The position numbers were made by a program, and so were the translations under genes. Below the pieces are notes generated by a model. The model saw only the letters and a list, made by a program, of their open reading frames with translations, searched no databases and was not told the origin of the DNA. From Amorphochlora amoebiformis (taxonomy: Eukaryota; Cercozoa; Chlorarachniophyceae): a stretch of 64,000 nucleotides of DNA. The stretch spans positions 248,001 to 312,000 of the forward strand of contig BAAHQB010000104.1 of assembly GCA_054601695.1 (NCBI GenBank). The letters are read 5' to 3'. Of this stretch, positions 19,326 to 64,000 are shown in pieces. Position 1 is the first letter of the stretch, and each line of letters starts with the position of its first letter.

Positions 19326-20646
19326 ATATAGATGGATTCAATGCAACCTTTGCAGCTTGCGAAAATGTATCTCGTGAGCTATGTACATATTCACACGGGC
19401 GGAAAGCATGCTATCACGACCTATATACATGTTACACGGCATTAAAACATGCCAGAACGACCTATGCACATGTTTATATGGCCGGAAAACATGCTTTCAC
19501 ATACCTATATACATATTTACACGGGCGGTATTCATACTAGCATACATCCCAAACACCCATGTACGACGTGTATGTATATATATATATATATATATACATA
19601 TATATGTGTGTGTGTGTGTGTGTACACATATGTATGTATACGAATTATATAATATATATATATATATATATATACAATGTATGGATACACACACACACAT
19701 ATATATATATATATTTATATATATATGTATATATCGAAATACACACATAATGGATAATTATATGATGTATACATTATATATATCCATAACACAAATGACA
19801 AATATATATATTTATGTGTGTGTGTTCATTCATAACACATATCTAGCTGATGTTTCACATCGATTTCGGGCACGCGCTGGGAAATACCGTACTACTCGAC
19901 GCGCCTGCTTTCGCCGTCACCAAACAGTTTAAGGACGAACTTGGAAAGTCAGGAATACACAATTCAATAGATATATACATACACATATATATATATATAT
20001 ATGTATATTTATGTGTGATATATATATGATAGTAATATATACATATATGTATATATATATATGTGTGTGTGTGTATGTATATATGTGTATGTGTACATGT
20101 GTATGTGTATATGTACATATGTGTACACGTGTGTACATATATAATACATATGTATGTGTTTATATATATATATATATGATTATAACTATCTATCTATATA
20201 TATATATATATATATATATATTACACACATGTATCTATACACATAAGACATAACGTTCTCGTCCTGATCTATTGGTGTCTGTGTAAATATATACAGTGCA
20301 GGCTATGGAGAGTTTATCGAGAGGTGTGTAGAAGCCTTTCGCGTTCTCCGAGAACCCGAAAATGTAGCGCTGCTCTGTGATTATGTCCCTATGGTATGTC
20401 CCGCACGCGTGTTTCTCATATAATCGTGTGTATGATTGTGTGAGTATAGAAGGCATGTACGCGTCTTGTTTATGTGGCTGTGTGTGAGAATGTGTGTGTG
20501 CGTGTGTATGTGCTAGTGTGCGGACGGATGTGATAGATGTAATGTGAGTGTTATGTATATGCGTTATGAGTATGTATCTATATGGATTTACGGCGCCATC
20601 TGGAGCAGTGGTCCACACCTGTTTACATTGTATACATATATATGTA

Positions 20647-20728
<82 letters not shown>

Positions 20729-21558
20729 TATATATATGTATAAATATAACTAGATGTTTACACATAAGTATACATTTAATTTATATAATGTATACATATA
20801 TATATATATATATATATAAATATAATGCATATATATATATAATATATATATATGTGTATTTAGATAGACATATATATATATATATGCCAAATTTGCAATT
20901 AGGCATTCTATAGTAAATGTGTATATATACACACATGTATATAGTTTTTTGCAGTTATGTAGATATATACATGAAAATTATACTTCTAAAATATAGTAAA
21001 TCTTTTATATATATAATATATATATATATATATATCTACATGTATTATATACACATATTTATGTCTATATATTATATTTGTATCTAATTTGCATACATAC
21101 AAATGCACGCATATATTGTATATATATATATATATATTATATATATATATACATATATATATATGTGTGTGTATGTATATATATTAAATATGTAGACATA
21201 CTTATATGTATTATATAATATTTATAGGTATTTTCGGCGATATACCCGGAGCAGAAGGTGCGGGACTACCTTGCCAAGTAAGAAACATCGTCTATACATG
21301 ATGGATCATATACTAGATGTTTAATACGTAATGTCTTTATTATACGATGAACGATATACTAGATATATAATAAATGCATACGAATTCTGGCCCAGGTTAT
21401 CTTGCCAAATAGGGTACATGCCATCTACTACCAATATTAAATATATATATATATATATATTATATCGACAACATATACATATATATATATATGTGTATAT
21501 ATATATATATATAAATATATATATAAATTAAATTACATGAATACTATATATATTATAT

Positions 21559-21598
<40 letters not shown>

Positions 21599-21947
21599 AT
21601 ATATATATATATCTACTTAGAGAAAATATATTTATATATATTATATATATATATATATATATAAATATATATATATATATGTATATATATATAAATTTAA
21701 AGTACATGAAATTATATACTGATTCACACATTTTCGCGGATTTGGATGCATACAGCTTTGCTCTGTTCTCTCTTCTCTATCTTTCCTCTCTCTCTATCTA
21801 TTCATCTCTTCTTGCTTTTCTCCCTATTTCTATTCTATCTCCTCTCTTTTTTTTACATCTATCTATCTCTATCTTCTCTCCTCTCTCTTCTTCTCTCATA
21901 TGCATGTATGAATGTATATGTTACGTCATGTATGTTTATGAACATAA

Positions 21948-21986
<39 letters not shown>

Positions 21987-22173
21987 TAATATGTATGTAT
22001 GTGTATATATATATATATACTATTTATATACATATATATATATATTAATATACATATATATGTATATATATATATATACATATATAAATATGTGAGTACA
22101 ATTATCTCATAGGTGAAGTAAATGTAAATATGATATATGTATAATTACTTCATTTATGATACACACATAATGT

Positions 22174-22223
<50 letters not shown>

Positions 22224-22232
22224 ATAATATAC

Positions 22233-22263
<31 letters not shown>

Positions 22264-22514
22264 TATGTATGTATATATATATATATGTAAGTATTTACAT
22301 ATTATATCGATGTATATATACACTGTATATATACACACATATATGATATGTATTCACCAGGAGCCTAATGTTGAATCTTGACACCGACGAGGCGTGCAAG
22401 AGCCTCCACAAGATGATCACCAATGCACCCAACTCCTACCGCACGTTCTTCAAAAATAAGGTGCATAGGATTGCTCAAGCGTCCAAAACGGGATCAGGCC
22501 TCGGAAAAATATAG
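16062..22514 (+). CDS. Phosphatidylinositol 3-kinase, catalytic domain (class I-like; 5' part unresolved)
   Basis: Twelve exons chain in phase: 16062-16109, 16405-16472, 17145-17190, 17266-17296, 17495-17531, 17910-17987, 18359-18431, 18839-18940, 19847-19947, 20297-20393, 21228-21277 and 22361-22514 (TAG at 22512). They give 294 residues. Family hallmarks appear in order: the N-lobe strand with [32 protein letters not shown], the catalytic loop [11 protein letters not shown] (Asp, Arg, His and Asn present), the activation-loop start [10 protein letters not shown], and the C-terminal helices ([24 protein letters not shown]). The enzyme phosphorylates the 3-OH of phosphoinositides at membranes. 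IFK-GDDLRQD and the tail favour PI3K over PI4K. Oddities are Arg in place of the usual second Gly of GIGDRH, and a short stretch between VIEFVEG and the catalytic loop (PVTPKK is followed directly by IERLIG), where family members carry a longer segment; an exon may be missed. The N-terminal half must lie in the candidate exons upstream. Confidence 0.93.
18460..18655 (+). repeat. GA-rich (GAGAGA/AGAAAG) microsatellite
   Basis: About 195 bp of (AG)n and (AAAG)n lie directly after PI3-kinase exon 7. On the transcript this tract is purine-rich, unlike most other polypurine/polypyrimidine tracts in plus-strand genes here. Confidence 0.9.
19355..19535 (+). repeat. Four-copy minisatellite, period about 43 bp
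   Basis: Four diverged copies follow the pattern AAAACATGC...TCACGACCTATATACATGTTTACACGGGCGG. They lie in the intron between PI3-kinase exons 8 and 9. Confidence 0.8.
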
Positions 22515-23032
22515 GGTGGTCGTAATTCTTATATTTAGACTCCAGTGAAATCTAGAAATAAATTTGAAGAGACACATAAAAATCAACCAAGTCAACATTG
22601 TACTTGAACTAGGAAGATGGAATTATCTAGAGATTATCTAGACTATCATATGATACCTGCTAGTACCGTAGGCCGAAAATCAAGATCTACGCGTACAGTA
22701 AAAGCGATCCGATCCGTAATGGTCTGATGATGGCCACTACGTCTAGACGTAGCTAAGTAGATGGCTGAAAAAATGTATGTTCCGCAACTGCTACTACTAG
22801 TACTACTACTGACTAGTATAGATCAATTTACGAACGTCCAGTGCGTATATTTCAACACAAGCATGTGTGTACGTATGAGGCTTGACGGTAATAGGATCGT
22901 GATGAACTGACGAACGAATCGAAATAAGATCGGATGAGTCACAGTTCTACCAGCTACAGCTTGGATTTACTATGTTTTTTGGCCGCCACACAAGCATAAA
23001 ACCGGGGCATGCGCAATCAACTGATTAGGTTA
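22515..23032. other. Convergent intergenic spacer between PI3-kinase and the lysine-rich gene
   Basis: AATAAA at 22557-22562 is 43 nt past the PI3-kinase stop and is the likely polyadenylation signal. The rest is normal-composition DNA with many CTAG words and no open frame I can support. Confidence 0.6.
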
Positions 23033-23168
23033 TTAGATTTGCAGAGATCCAAGATCCACGATTTCTTCACCCTGATATATATATATATATATATGTATAT
23101 GTATATATATATATATTTACATATATGTATATATATTATACATATATGTACATTTATGTACATAAATA

Positions 23169-23215
<47 letters not shown>

Positions 23216-23408
23216 TGCCATTTACATGCAAATATGTAAGTGTATCTCTCTCTCCGCTCTCTATATATATGAACATACATATATATACACACATATATAT
23301 ATATATATATATGTATATGGCTATAAGATTTTATTTATATATTATATCTTTAATGTATACATATATATTATATATATATATATATACATATAAATATATA
23401 TATATCTA

Positions 23409-23471
<63 letters not shown>

Positions 23472-23532
23472 GTTCATATACATGTATGCATACGCACATA
23501 TATTATATGCATATATATATATATATATATAC

Positions 23533-23566
<34 letters not shown>

Positions 23567-24148
23567 GAACCTCATCTTCTTCCTTCTTTTTTCCCGAAGT
23601 TTTCTTTTTGTTGGGTTTCGACGACTATGTGCATTTACGTATATGTGAACGTTATATTTACACAAAGACAAAGTATCGTAGATGAATATTATGTATGTAA
23701 ACATACACACTTCAACACACGTACATACATAAGCAAATACGCATGTGATAAATGAACTAATATACACATACATATATAATTTAAATGTATCCATATATAT
23801 ATATATATTCATACTATATAACATATATACATAAATATTTTTCGTTCTACATTTAAGAAAAACATATTTTCATGACCACATATTTCATTACAAATGTATG
23901 TTTTAATTTAGGTACATATAAGCTAAACGAATAATTATCCATTAAACTCTCTGGCTTTGGTTTGAAATACTACGGTTGGTGATATAAGGTTAGGATTTAC
24001 TTTCTTGACGTCCTCCTTACCCTTCTCTCTTTTTGCTTGCTTCGCGAGCTCCTTGAATGTATTAAATATAATATCATATATATATAAATATATATATAGA
24101 CATCTGTATATATATATATATATTTATACAAAAATATATATATATATG

Positions 24149-24180
<32 letters not shown>

Positions 24181-24466
24181 CTATATTTATATGTATTTAT
24201 GAATAATGCATTTATAAATATTTAGATACATGTATAAATGTATTAAGTATTTGTGCATATATATACACATGTGTATGGATATAGTGTAGACATAGATTCT
24301 ATATATATAATTACACATATATATATATATATATAGTACAATGCAACGTATATGTATATTTATATGTATATATATATTTATATATCTATATATGCATATA
24401 TATATATATATATATATTTACATATGTATATACGTATATATTTAAGTACATATGCGTACATTTATA

Positions 24467-24507
<41 letters not shown>

Positions 24508-24961
24508 ATATATAAATGTACATGCATGTATATTTATACTTATATGCGATATATGTACATGCATACATATGTCTAATACATTTGTGTACCTAATAGTGTA
24601 TGTTTTCGTGAATATGGACAACCTTTCTCTGCTTGTTGGACAAATTCTGCAACCGCACACTCTTACCACCTATATCAATATTAAATATGTGCATTCATGT
24701 GTATATATACACATATACATGTTGTATCTATTACAAACTGTATGTAAGATATCACACGCACACACATGTATACACACACACATACATACATACATACATA
24801 TATATATATGTATATTATACATATATATACTTATTATTCATATATATATATATATTGAATATTATACATACATACATATATATATATATATACGTATATT
24901 CAATATGTATATATATATATATATATATTTATTTATTTATTTTATCTATATACATATATAT

Positions 24962-24992
<31 letters not shown>

Positions 24993-25047
24993 TCCTATAT
25001 TATTCAATATATACATGTATATATATACACACATATTTATATATTAC

Positions 25048-25078
<31 letters not shown>

Positions 25079-25210
25079 GGGCATTAAATATTTACACACA
25101 TTTAAATGCAATTGATATAGGCATTGTTTGCAGATATTTCCGTATACCCTTTGGTTTTCTAGATGGCGACATGCTATCCTTTCGCTTCTTCTTTGCCTCT
25201 GCCTTATCCG
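23033..25210 (-). CDS. Lysine-rich protein of unknown function (5' end unresolved)
   Basis: On the minus strand, exons lie at 25148-25210, 24623-24646, 24001-24051, 23571-23624 and 23033-23071 (TAA at 23033-23035). The last three are phase-consistent and give [35 protein letters not shown] and [12 protein letters not shown]. The first two have two open readings: [20 protein letters not shown] continuing in phase 0, or [20 protein letters not shown]. The latter matches the protein's composition better but does not join in phase to 24051. Either a junction is misplaced or a small exon is missed. The highly basic, low-complexity character suggests a nuclear or nucleolar protein or a disordered tail. 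No start codon was identified; 25211-25977 is almost entirely TA repeat. Confidence 0.6.
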
Positions 25211-25394
25211 CTGACACGAGTATATACATATATACTTGTTATATATATGCATGTGTATCTATTTTATATATGCATGTATATATATCATATTTATATATAT
25301 ATATATATATAAATAGAATACATAGATACATATATGTACATATCTGTATATAAGTAAATATTATATGAGCTGATTCAACCATGTACACTTTCAC

Positions 25395-25479
<85 letters not shown>

Positions 25480-25897
25480 ATATACATATATAATATGTAT
25501 ATATATATATTCATATCTGTACATATTTGCACGTATATATTGTATGTATATGAATATGAATACATAACATATACATATACACACACACATATATATATAT
25601 ATATTATACGTATATATATATATATATATATAAATAAATATATAGATATAAACATATAGTTTTGTATATATGTGCAGATATATGTATATATATATATGTG
25701 TATATATATATATATTATACAAGAATATACATGCATATATATATATATATGTATACATACACACATATATATATTTATATATATATATATATATATGGAT
25801 TTATAATATGTATATACACACACATATATATGTATATGATACATATATATGTATATATATCCATATGTATATTACCACACACAGAGACACATAATAT

Positions 25898-25945
<48 letters not shown>

Positions 25946-25977
25946 TTATGCATATTTATCGGATGCTACATCTAACG
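25211..25977. repeat. TA/CA-rich spacer
   Basis: The stretch consists of nearly pure (TA)n interrupted by ACACACAT and TATATGTATA words. No exon is visible apart from an unsupported ATG at about 25381 on the minus strand. Confidence 0.6.
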
Positions 25978-32983
<7,006 letters not shown>

Positions 32984-33070
32984 TTCTGAGATGTGTCGAG
33001 GGACTCTCAGGAGACTCTCTAAAGTGTATTCCCGGGATCCCCAAAGGCTCTTACAGGAGCGGATTCCACA

Positions 33071-33501
33071 TAATTTGTCGGGAGCTATGGAAAGGTGCCC
33101 TGCAAAGAGGAGGGGGAAGGATATATAAGGATATAGAGTGCGGAAAGCATGAAATTAAAAGAAGAGGGTCGGGGGAAAAGGGGGATGGGATTGTCGCGGT
33201 TTCCGGTAAAGGGACCTATGCGGTTGTATCGTAATGGCTATGTATCTCTAACGCCGCCAGGAGTGGGGAGTGTGTGGCGATAGCCATTTGTATATAATTT
33301 GTCGGGAGCTATGGAAAGGTGCCTTGCGAAGAGGAGGGGGAAGGATATATAAGGATAAAGGGAGATAGAGTGCGGAAAGCATGAAATTAAAAGAATAGGG
33401 TCGGGGGAAAAGGGGATGGGATTGTCGCGGTTTCCGGTAAGGGACCTATGCGGTTGAATCGTAATGGCTATGTAACTCTCGGATAGACGATAGCCATTTG
33501 T

Positions 33502-33503
<2 letters not shown>
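33071..33503 (+). repeat. Two-copy tandem duplication (period 224 bp) in a divergent promoter region
   Basis: TAATTTGTCGGGAGCTATGG begins at 33071 and again at 33295. The two copies are nearly identical through GGAAGGATATATAAGGATA, GCGGAAAGCATGAAATTAAA, GGGATTGTCGCGGTTTCCGG and TCGTAATGGCTATGTA, and both end CGATAGCCATTTGTATA. Copy 1 carries about 20 extra bases (ACGCCGCCAGGAGTGGGGAG). An ATGAAATTAAAAGAAGAGGG frame is open in copy 1 but stops (GAATAG) in copy 2. The block sits between the OTU start (32983, minus) and dihydroorotase (plus), so it probably contains promoter or 5' leader sequence; TATATAAG is TATA-box-like. Confidence 0.85.
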
Positions 33504-33582
<79 letters not shown>

Positions 33583-33645
33583 GATATGCATACACACACG
33601 CACACACACACACACACATATATATATATTTACATATGTATATAT

Positions 33646-33747
<102 letters not shown>

Positions 33748-33796
33748 ATATATATATATATATATATATATTATATACATACATATATATATATAA

Positions 33797-33898
<102 letters not shown>

Positions 33899-33973
33899 TT
33901 GTGTGTATATGTATGTATATATATATATATTGATATGTATGTATATAGATATAATATACAATATATACTACAG

Positions 33974-52329
<18,356 letters not shown>

Positions 52330-52660
52330 TCGTGCTGGGCGAAAAGTAAATATTAATTTTAATTTCGCTCACTGCCGTTAGTACCCGTCACACAGTCAAC
52401 GCCAGATGTCGCCAGTCACAACTTCTCGTTTTAATCTGGCGATCACGGAAGCCAATGAGGGTATTTTCTAAATCGCCCAAAACACTCCACCGTGCCCAAA
52501 AGTACCCACTTTAAGGGCGGGCAGACACACAAACTAACGCAACCGCAGACCGTGCGACCCGGACGACATGTGTATTGGAACCAGCCTCCCCGCCCATTCC
52601 TCCGCCTTTGTGGTGCGAGCCAGGGTAGTAAATGCAACTCCTGCCCAAGTTCTTCACGTT
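52330..52660. promoter_or_regulatory. Bidirectional promoter between the phosphatase and HMG-box genes
   Basis: Two start codons face away from each other 331 bp apart. The interval is free of TA repeats and contains a GC-box-like TTAAGGGCGGGC at about 52511-52522. No clear TATA box is seen. Confidence 0.6.
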
Positions 52661-53458
52661 ATGGACATTCCGGCTAAGAAAAAGCGTCCCAAGAAGAAGT
52701 ACTCCCGCTCCACCAAATCCAAGTCCAGCAAGCCTGTGAAAGCGAAAAAACCCAAGCGCCCCAAGACAGCATACAACTACTTCCAGCTAGCGGAGAAGAG
52801 CCGCATGCAAACCAGGGACATTGGCCTTTTGGTTCACAACGAGGAGTTTGCGAAGACTATCGGCCACAGGTGGAAGAGTCTTGATCCCGTTGTGCGCAAG
52901 ATGTATCAAGATATGGCAGACAAGGACAAGGCAAGATACAAGAGAGAAAATCAAGCATACTTGAGGAGTCTTGCTGGGGACATGAAAGCCGCAGACGCTG
53001 TTCAGGCAGACTCGTTTTTTACTTCGAACAAGCCCAAGGCTTCGAAACGTGCTGCCCCGATCGCAGTTTCTATTCCGGCGAAGAGGGCTAAGTCCTCAGC
53101 AGTCAAATCCGAGCACAAGACCGCGCCATCCAAAAATGACCTTTCAGAGGATCCAAGCTTTGACTTCAGTCTCCCTCCTGTCTTATCGCCCCCTTCAGCC
53201 TTCTCACCGACGACCGACAGGGATGCACTTCCTCCTCTTGAGGATGACCTGGATTCTTCAGTGGCATCGTCTCCGATTTCACCCGTTAATGACGCCAACC
53301 GACCGATCTCCCCGCCCCTTCGGCTCGACGAGGGCGTGTTCAACACGTTCCATGTGAACGACTGGGATGTAGGCATCGGCACTGTAAACCCCCCCGCCCT
53401 GTTCGACCCGGCACTCCACACTGATTTTGCTGACTGCGTCTTCTCTCCAAATTGGTGA
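52661..53458 (+). CDS. HMG-box DNA-binding protein, intronless
   Basis: This is a single uninterrupted frame of 265 residues. The start chosen is ATG at 52661 (MDIPAKKKRPKKK); the frame stays open upstream to ATG 52568, but that extension lacks charged HMG-like character. A lysine-rich head (residues 1-30) precedes one HMG box at about 31-100 (PKRPKTAYNYFQLAEKSRMQ, then the conserved W71 in GHRWKSL and KARYKRENQAYL). A second basic patch near 135-165 may be a nuclear localisation signal. The C-terminal 100 residues are rich in Ser, Pro and Asp (SPPSAF, SSPISPVND), like an activation domain. HMG boxes bend DNA, so a chromatin or transcription role is expected. Unlike its neighbours it has no intron and is GC-richer. 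Confidence 0.94.
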   Translation: MDIPAKKKRPKKKYSRSTKSKSSKPVKAKKPKRPKTAYNYFQLAEKSRMQTRDIGLLVHNEEFAKTIGHRWKSLDPVVRKMYQDMADKDKARYKRENQAYLRSLAGDMKAADAVQADSFFTSNKPKASKRAAPIAVSIPAKRAKSSAVKSEHKTAPSKNDLSEDPSFDFSLPPVLSPPSAFSPTTDRDALPPLEDDLDSSVASSPISPVNDANRPISPPLRLDEGVFNTFHVNDWDVGIGTVNPPALFDPALHTDFADCVFSPNW

Positions 53459-54066
53459 TGTCAACTTTCTGGATGGGTCTCCTCTCGTCCAAAACGTTCC
53501 CCCAGCCTGAATTAGTGTTCGGCTGTTGCAGTCTGTATCGATGATGTCCGTCTCCGTTAGGGGTTCGTGCTTAATGAAATCGTTTCAAGACTGAAAATTT
53601 AATTTAATCGCCGGGCTCGTTCCCATCCTGTAAAGTGTTTGATAATGGCATAAATGATTTATGATTATCAAGCTTGTCTGCCGTTCAATCTAAGCAAACT
53701 GTACATGCATACTACGTACAAAAACTGGAACTATGACACTACATATAACCGATTACGTGGGAACATATAATTTACTTAAATGACATAATCTAGTAATATG
53801 TAAAGTATATATAAATTTAACTAGATAAAACTAGAAAATAATATATATATATATATTAGACCATGAAACGATCGAGATGAAGGAATTAGCTATATATAGC
53901 TCGGTATTTCGTCCGTCGGTGATGTGATATAATCATATAATCTAGATCTAGAGATAATTATATATATTTAAAACAAACGTATACGTCAACGACAACGATA
54001 TCTGGAGTCTAGACCCTATATATATCTTGATATATATATATATATATATATATAGCTTGACTATCT

Positions 54067-54103
<37 letters not shown>

Positions 54104-54325
54104 GGACTAGCTAGTATACTACGTATAGCGATGTGTACGTATCAATTTAAATTTGAGAAAGAGTATACTATAGTATCCGTATCCTATCATTATCTAGATT
54201 ATAAGTATAATGCAAATTTAGTTAGCCGCAGTTATATATGAAAAAAATATAAATACCTACTTAGATAATAATCATGCATACGCCGGCATGATAGCACTTG
54301 ATTATAGTGTCATATCCCCTCAGTA
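53459..54325. other. Convergent spacer between the HMG-box and SPF45 genes
   Basis: This is normal to AT-rich DNA with many CTAG/TCTAGA words (53815-54130) and no supportable gene. No AATAAA was found close to either stop. Confidence 0.6.

Positions 54326-64000
<9,675 letters not shown>

Noticed and set aside
53002-53421. 139-codon minus-strand and 102-codon plus-strand frames
   Set aside because: They are shadows of the HMG-box gene in other frames.

Overview
This is a nuclear eukaryotic window. Genes are cut into many very short exons (about 18 to 300 nt, usually 40-100 nt) with GT-AG junctions. The introns are dominated by (TA)n tracts, with (CA)n/(GT)n, CT/GA tracts and degenerate CCCTAA/TTAGGG (telomere-type) arrays. 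Nearly all the apparent Tyr/Ile-rich open frames are translated TA repeat and not genes. Real exons were found as islands of normal composition flanked by AG and GT, and were accepted only when codon phase carried across introns and the joined protein matched a known family. The gene mix suggests a protist or alga: it has a stand-alone class II (PyrC-type) dihydroorotase, a plant-like OTU + SEC-C protein, a tartrate-resistant-type acid phosphatase and a class I-like PI3-kinase. The dihydroorotase argues against an animal. The exact lineage cannot be fixed from the sequence.

Layout: (1) 273-6692 (+), the 3' part of a leucine-rich-repeat protein with a coiled-coil, basic tail (11 exons). (2) 6693-15040, mostly repeats, with a compositionally normal island at 8150-9400 and several plausible but unassigned plus-strand exons. 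(3) 16062-22514 (+), the complete catalytic half of a phosphatidylinositol 3-kinase (12 phase-consistent exons), whose N-terminal half must lie upstream. (4) 23033-25210 (-), a lysine-rich protein. (5) 25978-32983 (-), an OTU deubiquitinase with UBA/CUE-like and SEC-C domains. (6) 33974-47446 (+), dihydroorotase, 14 exons. (7) 49438-52329 (-), purple acid phosphatase, six exons, complete. (8) 52661-53458 (+), an intronless HMG-box protein sharing a 331-bp divergent promoter with the phosphatase. (9) 54326-64000 (-), the C-terminal half of an SPF45/RBM17 splicing factor, running off the right edge.

The genes do not form a pathway: nucleotide synthesis, lipid signalling, ubiquitin editing, splicing, chromatin and phosphatase genes sit side by side. 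The less ordinary content is in the introns. There is a four-copy, tRNA-like, SINE-type family, always in sense orientation with its host gene. A locally duplicated block contains decoy copies of one dihydroorotase exon. Intronic telomere-like arrays mostly present the CCCTAA strand in the transcript. There is also a tandem duplication at the OTU/dihydroorotase divergent promoter, and large TA-looped inverted repeats.
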